Positions 7,475 to 16,611 are shown, numbered from the stretch's first letter. The stretch is DNA of 28,999 nucleotides from Minthousia sp045628125 (GCA_045628125.1 JAZQPA010000223.1:1-28999); one strand, 5' to 3'. The notes: generated by a model not told the origin, from the letters alone. Program-made: numbers and translations.

Positions 7475-8211
7475 TTCACATTATTCCTGCCATTGACATT
7501 ATTGACGGAAATTGTGTGCGCCTCTCTCAGGGCGACTACGATCAGAAGACCGTCTACCATGACGACCCAGTTGAAATAGCTCAGGAATTTGAGCGCTATG
7601 GTATTCACCGCATCCATGTGGTGGATTTGGACGGTGCACGCAGCAAGCATATTGTCAACATCCCTACCCTGAAATTACTGAACCGCCACACCTCACTGAA
7701 AATTGATTTTGGCGGTGGTATTAAAACCGACGGCGACATCAGCCTGGCATTTGCCAACGGTGCCGCACAGGTAACCGTGGGTAGTATTGCCGCACAGCAG
7801 CCTGACCTGTTCCTGAAATGGCTGAAGGAGTTTGGCCCGGATAAAATGATTCTGGGTGCCGATGTCAGAAACGGTTATATCTCCATCAACGGTTGGAAAG
7901 AAGACAGCGACCATGAGCTGATTCCTTTCCTGAAAAAGTTTGTAGATGCCGGTGTGACCCGCGTGCTGTGTACAGATATCAGCCGTGACGGTATGCTGAG
8001 CGGACCATCGGTGAATCTGTATAAGGAAATCCTCAAAGCCTATCCGGGCCTGAAGCTGATAGCCAGCGGCGGTGTTCGCCATATGGGCGACGTGGAGACA
8101 CTGGAACATGCAGGATTACATTCGGTGATCATCGGAAAGGCCATTTACGAGGAATCAATCACCCTGAAAGAAATCAACCGCTATATCCAGAAACATAGCC
8201 AGAGAGTATAA
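7471..8211 (+). CDS. hisA: ProFAR isomerase HisA
   Basis: A (beta/alpha)8-barrel enzyme that isomerises N'-ProFAR to PRFAR by an Amadori rearrangement, the step before HisH/HisF. The 246-residue protein carries the paired catalytic aspartates D9 (IIPAIDIIDGNCVRLSQG) and D131 (ILGADVRNGYISINGW), plus the phosphate-binding GGGIKT and ASGGVRHMGD loops on the two half-barrels. Its ATG lies in the hisH stop (ATGA overlap), and its own TAA shares one base with the hisF ATG (TAATG). Length and motifs are ordinary for the family. Confidence 0.97.
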   Translation: MIHIIPAIDIIDGNCVRLSQGDYDQKTVYHDDPVEIAQEFERYGIHRIHVVDLDGARSKHIVNIPTLKLLNRHTSLKIDFGGGIKTDGDISLAFANGAAQVTVGSIAAQQPDLFLKWLKEFGPDKMILGADVRNGYISINGWKEDSDHELIPFLKKFVDAGVTRVLCTDISRDGMLSGPSVNLYKEILKAYPGLKLIASGGVRHMGDVETLEHAGLHSVIIGKAIYEESITLKEINRYIQKHSQRV

Positions 8212-8966
8212 TGTTAGCGAAACGAATCATACCCTGCCTGGACGTTAAGAACGGTCAGACGGTAAAAGGCACCAATTTTGTAGACCTTCGTCAAGCCGGA
8301 GATCCGGTGGAACTGGGCCGTGTGTACAGCCAGATGGGTGCCGATGAACTCGTCTTTCTGGACATCACCGCCAGCCATGAAGGCCGTAAGACCTTTACCG
8401 AGATGGTGACCCGCGTGGCGGCTGCCATCAACATCCCTTTCACTGTGGGGGGAGGCATCAACGAGTTGAGTGATGTGGACCGAATGCTGAATGCCGGAGC
8501 CGACAAGGTGAGCATCAATTCGGCAGCCATCCGACGCCCGGAACTGATCAACGAGATCTCCAGCCGTTTCGGTGCCCAGGTTTGTGTGTGCGCCATCGAT
8601 GCCAAGTGTACCGAGGAGGGCTGGCACTGCTACCTGAACGGCGGACGCATTGACACCGGAAAGGACCTGTTTGAATGGGCCCGTGAGGCTGCCGACCGTG
8701 GCGCCGGTGAAATTCTGTTCACCAGCATGAACCACGACGGCGTGAAAACCGGTTATGCCAACGAGGCTCTGGCACGTCTGGCTGATGAACTGACCATTCC
8801 TGTCATCGCATCGGGCGGTGCAGGTGCTAAGGAGCATTTCCGCGATGCCTTCCTGCTGGGTAAGGCCGATGCCGCACTGGCTGCCAGTGTGTTCCACTTC
8901 GGCGAGATTGGTATTCCGGAACTGAAACAATATTTGAGAGAAGAAGGTATTAATATAAGACTATAA
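8211..8966 (+). CDS. hisF: imidazole glycerol phosphate synthase, cyclase subunit HisF
   Basis: The synthase subunit that uses HisH-derived ammonia to convert PRFAR to imidazole glycerol phosphate and AICAR. The 251-residue (beta/alpha)8 barrel has both catalytic aspartates, D11 (IIPCLDVKNG) and D130 (CVCAIDAK), and the phosphate loops TVGGGI and IASGGAGAKEH. It overlaps hisA by one base (TAATG), so translation of hisA, hisF and hisH is probably coupled. The AICAR by-product feeds purine synthesis. No oddity in length or motifs. Confidence 0.97.
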   Translation: MLAKRIIPCLDVKNGQTVKGTNFVDLRQAGDPVELGRVYSQMGADELVFLDITASHEGRKTFTEMVTRVAAAINIPFTVGGGINELSDVDRMLNAGADKVSINSAAIRRPELINEISSRFGAQVCVCAIDAKCTEEGWHCYLNGGRIDTGKDLFEWAREAADRGAGEILFTSMNHDGVKTGYANEALARLADELTIPVIASGGAGAKEHFRDAFLLGKADAALAASVFHFGEIGIPELKQYLREEGINIRL

Positions 8967-8978
8967 TTATTGCAAGAA

Positions 8979-9608
8979 ATGCAAATCAACGTAGAAACAA
9001 TTGATTTTGAGAAGTTGGGAGGACTGGTTCCTGCCATCATTCAAGACGACAAGACATTGAAGGTTCTGATGCTGGGCTTTATGAATGCCGAGGCTTATCA
9101 GAAAACCATTGAAACCGGTAAGGTTACATTCTACAGCCGCTCACGCCAGACCCTGTGGACAAAGGGTGAGACCAGCGGCAATTTCCTGAATGTAGTAAGC
9201 ATCTGCAACGACTGCGACAATGATACACTGCTGATCAAGGTGAACCCTGTAGGTCCTGTATGCCACACCGGAGCAGACACCTGCTGGAACGAGAAGAACG
9301 AGGCCAATCCGCTGCTGTTCCTAACTTATCTGCAGGACTTTGTAGAGAAGCGTCATGAGGAGATGCCTGAGGGCTCCTATACCACCAGTCTGTTCCGTGA
9401 CGGCATCAACAAGATGGCTCAGAAGGTAGGCGAAGAGGCTCTGGAAACCGTCATCGAGGCTACCAACGGTACCAACGAGCGACTGATCTATGAGGGAAGC
9501 GACTTCCTGTATCATCTGGTAGTTCTGCTGACCGCAAAGGGATTGCGCATCGAGGACCTGGCCAAGGAATTGCAGGTACGCCACGATCCTACATGGCATA
9601 AACATTAA
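8979..9608 (+). CDS. hisIE: bifunctional PR-AMP cyclohydrolase / PR-ATP pyrophosphatase HisIE
   Basis: Carries out steps two and three of histidine synthesis: PR-ATP to PR-AMP (C-terminal HisE part) and ring opening of PR-AMP (N-terminal HisI part). The 209-residue protein has the HisI zinc/Mg motif NDCDND (77-82) with C95 and C102 (CHTGADTCW), and a HisE domain from about residue 117 with KVGEEALE (149-156) and SDFLYHLVVL (174-183). I chose the ATG at 8979; an in-frame TTG at 8970 would add three residues. hisF ends 12 bases upstream and ftsE starts 19 bases downstream. The earlier and later his genes (hisG, hisD, hisC, hisB) are not in the window. Confidence 0.96.
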   Translation: MQINVETIDFEKLGGLVPAIIQDDKTLKVLMLGFMNAEAYQKTIETGKVTFYSRSRQTLWTKGETSGNFLNVVSICNDCDNDTLLIKVNPVGPVCHTGADTCWNEKNEANPLLFLTYLQDFVEKRHEEMPEGSYTTSLFRDGINKMAQKVGEEALETVIEATNGTNERLIYEGSDFLYHLVVLLTAKGLRIEDLAKELQVRHDPTWHKH

Positions 9609-9627
9609 AATATAATCATACAGAAAA

Positions 9628-10404
9628 GTGTTAGTAGACTACAAAAAGATATCCATTTACCAGGGAGACAACTGCATCCTGCACGATGTGGATTTCAAGG
9701 TAAACGACGGTGAGTTCATTTACATCATCGGACGTGTAGGTGCCGGAAAGACCAGTCTCCTGAAAACCATCTACGGAGAGTTTCAGATCCGTGATGGTGA
9801 GGGAAATGTGATGGGTTACAGCATCAAGGGACTGAAAAAGGACAAATTGCAGGAACTGAGAAGACAGGTGGGTATCTGCTTCCAGGACTTCCAGCTGCTG
9901 AGCGACCGCACGGTGGAGGAGAACCTGAGATTCGTGCTGAAGGCTACCGGATGGAAGAACAAGGACATCCAGCCCCGTATTGATGAAGTACTGAAACAAG
10001 TGGGCATGGTCAATAAAGGATACAAGATGCCTGCAGAACTGAGCGGTGGTGAGCAGCAGCGTATCGTTATTGCCCGCGCCATCCTGAACCGTCCGAGACT
10101 GATTCTGGCGGATGAGCCGACAGGAAATCTGGATATTGAGACCAGTAAGCAGATTCTGACGTTGTTGAGAAACATTTGCGAGACTGGAGCTGCCGTGGTA
10201 ATGTCGACCCACAATCTGGCGCTCATCAACCTGTTCCCTGGCGTGGTGTACCGCTGCAAGGATAACATGATGACCGAGATTACGGATGAATTCAACCGCC
10301 CATTCGATATGGATGAGCTGAGTCTGCTGAACATGGCAGAGAATGCCAAGACACAGAACGGCCAGGAAGAGGAGAAGGTAAAAACAGAAAATCAGACGAA
10401 ATAA
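9628..10404 (+). CDS. ftsE: cell-division ATP-binding protein FtsE (GTG start)
   Basis: Cytoplasmic ATPase of the FtsEX complex, which in other bacteria couples the divisome to peptidoglycan hydrolase activation. The 258-residue protein has Walker A GRVGAGKT (35-42), the Q-loop around Q86 (CFQDFQLL), signature LSGGEQQR (138-145), Walker B LILADEP with D162/E163, and H195 in STHN. The last 20 or so residues are a charged Glu/Lys tail, not part of the core fold. The start is GTG at 9628: no ATG is suitably placed and MLVDYKKISIYQ matches the family N terminus. ftsX is not adjacent. It sits between hisIE and lysC with gaps of 19 and 17 bases, in one apparent operon. LolD-like ATPases are similar, so the name rests partly on known gene order in this phylum. 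Confidence 0.85.
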   Translation: MLVDYKKISIYQGDNCILHDVDFKVNDGEFIYIIGRVGAGKTSLLKTIYGEFQIRDGEGNVMGYSIKGLKKDKLQELRRQVGICFQDFQLLSDRTVEENLRFVLKATGWKNKDIQPRIDEVLKQVGMVNKGYKMPAELSGGEQQRIVIARAILNRPRLILADEPTGNLDIETSKQILTLLRNICETGAAVVMSTHNLALINLFPGVVYRCKDNMMTEITDEFNRPFDMDELSLLNMAENAKTQNGQEEEKVKTENQTK

Positions 10405-10421
10405 TAAAAGATATATAGCAT

Positions 10422-11741
10422 ATGAAAGTAATGAAATTTGGTGGTACATCCGTGGGAACTCCACAGCGTATGAAGGATGTATCAAAGCTGATCACTGACG
10501 GAGAACGAAAGCTGGTGGTTCTGTCAGCTATGTCAGGAACAACCAACTCACTGGTTGAGATTTCCGGATACCTGTACAAGAACAATCCGGCAAGTGCCAA
10601 CGAAATGATCAACCAGTTGGAAAAGAAGTACGAGAAGCATGTACAGGAACTGTACTCAACCGATGAATACAAGCAGAAGACTCAGGCTTTCCTGAAGTCA
10701 AAGTTCAACTATCTGCGTGCTTTCGGCAAGGACCTTTTCACCCTGTTTGAGGAGAAAGCGGTTCTGGCACAGGGCGAGATCCTGAGCACCAACATGGTAA
10801 CCAACTACCTGCAGGAGCAGGGCGTTAATGCCGTACTGCTGGATGCCTTGGAGTTCATGCGTACCGACAAGAACGGTGAGCCAGACCTGCCATACATCTC
10901 CAAGCATGTGAAGGTTGCCATCGAATCACATCCAGAGGCTGAGCTGTTCATCACTCAGGGATTCATCTGCCGCAACACCTATGGCGAGATTGACAACCTG
11001 GAGCGCGGCGGTTCTGACTATACCGCATCATTGCTGGGTGCAGCACTGAATGCTGAAGAGATTCAGATTTGGACCGATATCGACGGTATGCACAACAATG
11101 ACCCTCGCGTAGTGGATAAGACCGAGGCTGTTCCTCAGTTGCACTTCGAGGAAGCAGCAGAGCTGGCATACTTCGGTGCCAAGATTCTGCATCCAACCTG
11201 TATCCAGCCTGCCAAGTATGCCGGAATCCCTGTACGTCTGCTGAATACCATGGACCCATCGGCTCCAGGTACCATTATCAACAACGTAACCGAGCACGGC
11301 CGCATCAAGGCTGTAGCCGCAAAGGACAATATCACTGCTATCAAAATAAAGAGTAGCCGAATGCTGCTGGCACACGGCTTCCTGCGCAAAGTATTCGAAA
11401 TCTTTGAGACCTACAAGACCAGCATCGATATGGTTTGTACCTCGGAGGTGGGCGTATCCATGAGCATTGATAACACAAAGCACTTATCAGAGATCATCAA
11501 TGAATTAAAGACTTACGGTACCGTTACCACCGATGAGAACATGTGTATCATCTGCGTGGTAGGTGACCTAACTTGGGACAATGTAGGTTTTGAGACATTG
11601 GCAACAGAGGCGATGAAAGACATCCCTGTACGCATGATCTCTTACGGAGGAAGCAACTACAACATCTCCTTCCTCATCAAGGCCGAGGACAAGAAGCGTG
11701 CTCTTCAGGCTTTGAGCGACACACTGTTCAATAACAAATAA
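10422..11741 (+). CDS. lysC: aspartate kinase (monofunctional)
   Basis: Phosphorylates aspartate, the first step to lysine, diaminopimelate, threonine and methionine. The 439-residue protein starts MKVMKFGGTSVGTPQRM, the nucleotide-binding N-terminal strand with KFGGTS at 5-10. The kinase domain includes ERGGSDYTASLLGAAL and ITQGFICRNTYGE. A C-terminal region from about residue 300 holds two ACT domains (AIKIKSSRML; VCTSEVGVSMS; CVVGDL), implying feedback by an amino acid. There is no homoserine dehydrogenase domain. lysA follows after 10 bases, suggesting this isozyme serves lysine/DAP supply and may be lysine-sensitive; that sensitivity is an inference. No lysine riboswitch fits in the 17-base upstream gap. 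Confidence 0.96.
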   Translation: MKVMKFGGTSVGTPQRMKDVSKLITDGERKLVVLSAMSGTTNSLVEISGYLYKNNPASANEMINQLEKKYEKHVQELYSTDEYKQKTQAFLKSKFNYLRAFGKDLFTLFEEKAVLAQGEILSTNMVTNYLQEQGVNAVLLDALEFMRTDKNGEPDLPYISKHVKVAIESHPEAELFITQGFICRNTYGEIDNLERGGSDYTASLLGAALNAEEIQIWTDIDGMHNNDPRVVDKTEAVPQLHFEEAAELAYFGAKILHPTCIQPAKYAGIPVRLLNTMDPSAPGTIINNVTEHGRIKAVAAKDNITAIKIKSSRMLLAHGFLRKVFEIFETYKTSIDMVCTSEVGVSMSIDNTKHLSEIINELKTYGTVTTDENMCIICVVGDLTWDNVGFETLATEAMKDIPVRMISYGGSNYNISFLIKAEDKKRALQALSDTLFNNK

Positions 11742-11751
11742 GACACAATAC

Positions 11752-12912
11752 ATGAAAGGCGTTTTTCCTGTTGAAAAGTTTAAGGGAGTGCAGACTCCCT
11801 TCTACTTTTATGATACCAAAGTATTAAGAGAGACATTAGAGACCATTAACAAAGAGGCAGGACTTTACCCTAATTTCCGGGTACACTATGCCATCAAGTC
11901 AAATGCTAACGCTAAAGTTCTGAAAGAGATCTGCAAGGCAGGTCTGGGAGTGGACTGCGTGAGCGGTGGCGAGATTAAGGCTGCTGTTGCTGCAGGCTTT
12001 GCATCAGAGAAGATTGTATATGCCGGTGTAGGTAAGAGCGACTGGGAAATCAACCTGGGTTTGGATGAGGACATCTTCTGCTTCAATGTGGAGAGCATCC
12101 CAGAACTGGAGGTCATCAACGAACTGGCAGCTGCCAAGGGTAAGGTTGCTCAGGTTTGCTTCCGCATCAATCCTAATGTTGGTGCTCATACTCATGCCAA
12201 TATCACAACCGGTTTGGCAGAGAACAAGTTCGGTATCGCCATGGAGGATATGGAAACTGTCATCAATCTGGCAGCTACCTTATCTAATGTAAACTTCATC
12301 GGCTTGCACTTCCATATTGGCAGCCAGATTCTGGAGATGGACGACTTCGTAGCACTGAGCAACCGCATCAATGAACTCCAGGACCGTCTGGAGGCTCAGG
12401 GCATCAAGGTGCAGCACATCAATGTTGGCGGTGGTTTGGGTATTGACTATCAGGACCCTAACGGCAACCCAATCCCTAATTTCAAGGATTACTTTGCCAC
12501 CTATGCTCAGCACTTGCAACTGCGTGAAGGCCAGCTGCTTCACTTTGAATTGGGTAGAAGCGTAACCGGTCAGTGCGGCAGCCTCATCACCAAGACCATT
12601 TATGTAAAGCAGGGACACCACAAGCAGTTCTGTATCGTTGACGCCGGTATGACCGACCTGATCAGACCTGCCCTGTACCAGGCATTCCATAAGATTGAGA
12701 ACATCAGCAGCGACGAACCAATGGAGACTTACGATGTGGTAGGTCCAATCTGCGAGTCAAGCGATGTATTCGTCAAGGGATTTGAGCTGAACAAGTGCCA
12801 CCGCGGCGACTTGATTGCTCTTCGTTCTGCAGGTGCTTATGGCGAGATTATGGCAAGCAGCTACAACTGCCGTACCTTACCTGTTGGATATGTAACCGAA
12901 GATTTTGATTAA
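11752..12912 (+). CDS. lysA: diaminopimelate decarboxylase
   Basis: PLP enzyme that decarboxylates meso-diaminopimelate to lysine, the final step of the pathway. The 386-residue protein is a fold-type III decarboxylase with the PLP lysine K49 in HYAIKSNANAKVL, FHIGSQI, the phosphate-binding NVGGGLGIDY, and the active-site CESSDVF with C334 near the C terminus. It is slightly shorter than the approximately 420-residue enzymes of proteobacteria, and looks complete. It lies 10 bases after lysC and 6 before a glycosyltransferase gene. Its substrate is also a peptidoglycan precursor, which is a possible functional link to ftsE in the same run. Confidence 0.96.
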   Translation: MKGVFPVEKFKGVQTPFYFYDTKVLRETLETINKEAGLYPNFRVHYAIKSNANAKVLKEICKAGLGVDCVSGGEIKAAVAAGFASEKIVYAGVGKSDWEINLGLDEDIFCFNVESIPELEVINELAAAKGKVAQVCFRINPNVGAHTHANITTGLAENKFGIAMEDMETVINLAATLSNVNFIGLHFHIGSQILEMDDFVALSNRINELQDRLEAQGIKVQHINVGGGLGIDYQDPNGNPIPNFKDYFATYAQHLQLREGQLLHFELGRSVTGQCGSLITKTIYVKQGHHKQFCIVDAGMTDLIRPALYQAFHKIENISSDEPMETYDVVGPICESSDVFVKGFELNKCHRGDLIALRSAGAYGEIMASSYNCRTLPVGYVTEDFD

Positions 12913-12918
12913 GCTATA

Positions 12919-14094
12919 ATGGAACTCATTTCTTTAAGTACCCTCATCCCGTGTGTATCACTTCCCCTAACCGTATTGGTCAGACAACTGCTTTTCCAGA
13001 GAACCTACGGTTGCCTGGCTTATCTGAATAATCAGTCAGAGAAGGGAAATGTGACCTACACGGAAGAGTGTCCGCCAATCTCGATCATCATTACCACACA
13101 TAACCAGGCCATCCAGTTGGAGCAGAACCTGCCAGTTATTCTGGAGCAAGACTATCCAAACTTCGAGGTCATCGTGGTAAACGACTGTTCGGAGGATTAC
13201 ACAGAGGAAGTGCTTAAAGAAATGAGTTTCAGATACAAGAACCTGTATCACACCTTTACCCTACCCTCGGCACGTTACATCAGCCGTAAGAAACTGGCTA
13301 TAACCTTAGGTTTGAAAGCCAGCCATAACGAATGGATTATCCTGACAGAGGCCGACTGCACACCACAAAGTGACCAGTGGCTGCGCCTGATGGCCAGAAA
13401 CTTTACCGATTCGACCCGAATTGTATTGGGATATGCCAATTATAACAAGGAAAGCGGTTTGTTTAACTGGAGAATCACTTTCGACCGACTGATTGAGAAC
13501 TGCCATTTTCTGTCGAGAGTCATCTACAACGACAAAGCCTACCGCGGTGACGGATGCAATATGGCATTCCGAAAATCCGTGTTCATGGAACAGGACGGTT
13601 TTGCCAAGAACCTGCAACTGTCCCGTGGAGAAGACTCGCTGTTGGTCAACGAGATGGCTCTTCCTTCACAGACAAGAGTGGAATGCAATCCTATGGCTGT
13701 GGTGAAGCAGGATCCACCTTTCAGAAAAAGGACCTGGACTACCGATAAGGTTTTCTTCAAGGAGACCTGCCGGTATTTCAATTCTACAGGAAAATGGGCC
13801 ATCCGTTACTTCAGTTTACAGACAGCCATCAATTACCTGGCCTATCTGCAGACAGCCCTATTCCTTACACTGGGTATTCTGAACCTGAATTATCTGCTTA
13901 TTGCTCTGTCGGTTTGCTGCCTGATAGCACTGATTACCGGCAGTATTCTCCCACTGTACCACTCATGCAAGAGCATCAATGAGCGTACCTTTATCCTTAC
14001 CCTCTGGTGGCTGGAACTGACACGTCCTATACAGAATCTATATCTGTATTTGCGTCATGGGATGACCCGGAAGGACGAATTTCTGAGGAAATAA
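12919..14094 (+). CDS. membrane-anchored family 2 glycosyltransferase
   Basis: A 391-residue GT-A-fold glycosyltransferase predicted to act at the cytoplasmic face of the inner membrane on an envelope glycan. A short hydrophobic N terminus is followed by the GT2 domain: SIIITTHNQA (55-64), VVNDCSED (86-93), the metal-binding EADC (144-147), and the catalytic RGED (236-239), with a QDPPFRKRTW segment resembling the QxxRW motif. Two or three membrane segments follow from about 298 to 345. Donor and acceptor sugars cannot be inferred. It is the last gene of the his-ftsE-lys run, 6 bases after lysA, and its stop codon lies 5 bases from the stop of a gene on the other strand, with no terminator between. 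Confidence 0.88.
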   Translation: MELISLSTLIPCVSLPLTVLVRQLLFQRTYGCLAYLNNQSEKGNVTYTEECPPISIIITTHNQAIQLEQNLPVILEQDYPNFEVIVVNDCSEDYTEEVLKEMSFRYKNLYHTFTLPSARYISRKKLAITLGLKASHNEWIILTEADCTPQSDQWLRLMARNFTDSTRIVLGYANYNKESGLFNWRITFDRLIENCHFLSRVIYNDKAYRGDGCNMAFRKSVFMEQDGFAKNLQLSRGEDSLLVNEMALPSQTRVECNPMAVVKQDPPFRKRTWTTDKVFFKETCRYFNSTGKWAIRYFSLQTAINYLAYLQTALFLTLGILNLNYLLIALSVCCLIALITGSILPLYHSCKSINERTFILTLWWLELTRPIQNLYLYLRHGMTRKDEFLRK

Positions 14095-14099
14095 GAGGT

Positions 14100-15341
14100 T
14101 TATTCAAATCGGATGGCCTTGGCAGGATGTATCTGGGAAACCAGATAGCTGGGACCCACCAGCACCAGAACCGAAATCACAAGTGTTCCGATATTCAAAA
14201 GCAAGAAAAGCAGCCAGTTCATCTGAATGGGAACCACATCAACATAATAGGTTTCCGGATCCAAATGAATCAGTCCGAACTGATGCTGCAGGAAACATAA
14301 TCCAATTCCGAGGATGTTTCCCCATAGAATACCCTTGCCGATCAGCATAGCAGAGAAGTTCAGGAATACCCTACGGATTGTCTTGTCCTCTGCTCCCAAA
14401 GCCTTCAGAATACCAATCATATTGGTTCTCTCCAAGATGATAATCAGCAAACCACTGATCATCGTAAAGCCTGCAACCGCCAGCATCAGAGCCAGAATAA
14501 CCCACACATTTGTATCGAGCAGACCCAGCCATGCAAACAGTGACGGATACAGCATCTCGATAGTAGAGGCACAATAGGTCTGACCGTATTCATCCTGTCG
14601 GGTATTGAACTCGCTCATGAAATGGGTATAAGCCTCATCCAAACGGGCATAATCCTTCAACCTGAGTTCCACACCCGTCACCTGATTGGTTTCCCACTCA
14701 TTCAAACGTCTGACCGTATATAAATCGGTAAGTACCAGATTGGCATCAAATTCAGCCAGGTGAGTCTCGTAGATACCCACAATCTCAAAACGGCGTGCAC
14801 GGACATTATCGCCCATCATATAGCAGTAGACTTTCTCGTTGAGCTTCAGCATCATTTCACGGGCAATGGTTCTGGAAATGACAATCTTATTACTGGAAGC
14901 CGTATCACTATAAACGGGGATATCACCCTCTACCAGATATTTTTTCAGGAAGGATAAATCGTATTCAGGACCTACACCCTTCAGGCCGATACCACGGAAC
15001 TGTTCATCGGTTTTCAGAATGGCAGGCTTGGTTGCGTAACGCTGGGCATGCGCCACCAAAGGATAAGTCTGGATCTGTTGCAGAATACTGTCGGTTACAG
15101 TTACGGGAAGCGACTCGTAGTTGTGGGGATACTCCATATTCGCAATCTGAAGATCAGCGCCAAATCCGGTCAGTTTGTTCTTGATCTCGCCCTTGAAACC
15201 CAAGACAACAGCCACAGAAACAATCATGACCATCAAGCCGATGGCTATACCCAATGTGGCAATACTAATAGCAGGGCGTGACACACTCTTGTCCGTCCTG
15301 CTACCATATATTCTTTTTGCTATGAATAACGAAAGGTTCAT
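14100..15341 (-). CDS. LolE/FtsX-like ABC transporter permease
   Basis: Inner-membrane permease of the FtsX/LolC-E superfamily. In this phylum such proteins are annotated as lipoprotein-release or FtsX-like permeases. The 413-residue protein has an N-terminal cytoplasmic stretch MNLSLFIAKRIYGSR, a first membrane helix at about 25-50 (ISIATLGIAIGLMVMIVSVA), a large periplasmic MacB-like domain, and three C-terminal helices (about 278-302, 325-350 and 370-395). The YGSRTDKSVSRPAISIATLG start is typical of LolC/LolE. The matching ATPase LolD is not adjacent; the only similar ATPase in the window is FtsE, in a separate operon. Its ATG overlaps the aminotransferase stop (ATGA), so the two are co-translated. 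Confidence 0.85.
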   Translation of the reverse strand: MNLSLFIAKRIYGSRTDKSVSRPAISIATLGIAIGLMVMIVSVAVVLGFKGEIKNKLTGFGADLQIANMEYPHNYESLPVTVTDSILQQIQTYPLVAHAQRYATKPAILKTDEQFRGIGLKGVGPEYDLSFLKKYLVEGDIPVYSDTASSNKIVISRTIAREMMLKLNEKVYCYMMGDNVRARRFEIVGIYETHLAEFDANLVLTDLYTVRRLNEWETNQVTGVELRLKDYARLDEAYTHFMSEFNTRQDEYGQTYCASTIEMLYPSLFAWLGLLDTNVWVILALMLAVAGFTMISGLLIIILERTNMIGILKALGAEDKTIRRVFLNFSAMLIGKGILWGNILGIGLCFLQHQFGLIHLDPETYYVDVVPIQMNWLLFLLLNIGTLVISVLVLVGPSYLVSQIHPAKAIRFE

Positions 15342-16537
15342 TCAACTCTTCCCGGATATGCTTCCAATGCCTTGCGTAAAACAAACAGAGCACGAACCAA
15401 ATCCTCCTTTTTCAATACATATGCAATTCTGACCTCATTACGACCGGCACCAGGTGTGGTGTAGAAACCACTGGCAGGAGCCATCATCACAGTCTCACCT
15501 TCGTAATTGAACTCGCTCAAACACCATGCGCAGAACTTCTCACAGTCATCCACTGGCAACTTGGCAACCGTATAGAATGCACCCATTGGAATTGGCGAAT
15601 ATACACCCGGAATACGGTTAAGTCCATCAATCAGGCACTTACGGCGCTCTACATACTCGTCGTAAGTATCACGGATATACTCATCTGGAGCATCCAATGA
15701 TGCCTCGGCAGCAATCTGACCGATCAGTGGAGGACTCAAACGGGCCTGGCAGAATTTCATGACAGCCTTACGCAGTTCTGCATTCTTGGTTACCAAAGCA
15801 CCCACACGGATACCGCACTCACTGTAACGCTTGGAAACCGAGTCAATCAGAACGACATTGTTCTCAATTCCTTCCAAATGGCAGGCTGAAATGTATGGAG
15901 AACCGGTATAGATGAACTCGCGGTAAACCTCATCGGAGAAGAGGTAAAGATCATACTTCTTAACCAGATCACGGATCTGATTCATCTCACGACGGGTGTA
16001 CAGATAACCGGTTGGGTTATTAGGATTGCAGATCAGGATGGCACGGGTGCGCTCGTTGATCAACTCCTCGAACTTCTCAACCTTTGGCAAAGAGAAACCC
16101 TCATCAATGGTAGTGGCAATGGTACGGATAACTGCACCTGCACTGATAGCGAAAGCCATGTAGTTAGCATAGGCAGGTTCCGGAACAATAATCTCATCGC
16201 CCGGATTCAGACATGCCAGAAATGCAAACAGAACAGCCTCGCTACCACCACTGGTAATGATGATCTCCTCAGGGGTGACATTGATATCGTACTTCTTGTA
16301 ATAATCAACCAGTTTGGTACGATAACTCAGATAGCCCTGTGAAGGACTGTATTCCAGGATGGAACGGTCAATATTACGGATAGCATCCAATGCCGCTCGC
16401 GGAGTTGGCAGGTCAGGCTGACCAATGTTCAAGTGATAAACATGAACACCACGTTCCTTGGCTGCAAAAGCCAAAGGGGCTAATTTTCTAATTGGTGATT
16501 CGGGCATTGCATTGCCACGTACAGAAATTTTCGGCAT
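15338..16537 (-). CDS. class I PLP-dependent aminotransferase (aspartate aminotransferase-like)
   Basis: Fold-type I aminotransferase transferring an amino group between an amino acid and a 2-oxo acid in the cytoplasm. The 399-residue protein has NPNNPTG (171-177), SDEVYREF with D202 and Y205 contacting PLP, the Schiff-base lysine K236 in DSVSKRYSECGIRVG, and the substrate carboxylate Arg R370 in NEVRIAYV. The N terminus MPKISVRGNAMPESPIRKL is typical of the Bacteroidetes homologue, supporting the first ATG. Aspartate is a likely substrate, but aromatic or alanine specificity cannot be excluded. It is the first gene of a two-gene unit with a LolE-like permease and has a consensus promoter upstream. 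Confidence 0.9.
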   Translation of the reverse strand: MPKISVRGNAMPESPIRKLAPLAFAAKERGVHVYHLNIGQPDLPTPRAALDAIRNIDRSILEYSPSQGYLSYRTKLVDYYKKYDINVTPEEIIITSGGSEAVLFAFLACLNPGDEIIVPEPAYANYMAFAISAGAVIRTIATTIDEGFSLPKVEKFEELINERTRAILICNPNNPTGYLYTRREMNQIRDLVKKYDLYLFSDEVYREFIYTGSPYISACHLEGIENNVVLIDSVSKRYSECGIRVGALVTKNAELRKAVMKFCQARLSPPLIGQIAAEASLDAPDEYIRDTYDEYVERRKCLIDGLNRIPGVYSPIPMGAFYTVAKLPVDDCEKFCAWCLSEFNYEGETVMMAPASGFYTTPGAGRNEVRIAYVLKKEDLVRALFVLRKALEAYPGRVE

Positions 16538-16579
16538 AAAAACGCTATAATTTAACTAATCCTTCGAAAAATTGAGTTG

Positions 16580-16611
16580 CAAAATTAGTACTTTCACACT
16601 AACTATGCAAA
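16580..16611 (-). promoter_or_regulatory. promoter of aminotransferase-permease unit
   Basis: Minus-strand TTTG (16611-16608), 20 bases, then TAATTTTG (16587-16580), a full consensus match. The leader to the ATG at 16537 is about 38 bases. The remaining intergenic DNA to about 16700 is very AT-rich with A-tracts, and I see no gene in it. Confidence 0.8.

Noticed and set aside
8214..8930. A 238-codon open frame antisense to hisF
   Set aside because: It mirrors a strongly supported hisF in full. Its translation has no recognisable domain and it lacks a promoter; it follows from the codon usage of the real gene.
10405..10421. Lysine riboswitch or attenuator before lysC
   Set aside because: The gap from ftsE is only 17 bases, too short for any known leader of this kind.
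9631..10485. A 284-codon open frame antisense to ftsE
   Set aside because: It covers the whole ftsE gene and runs into lysC. The composition is low-complexity Leu/Gln/His without motifs, so it is a shadow.
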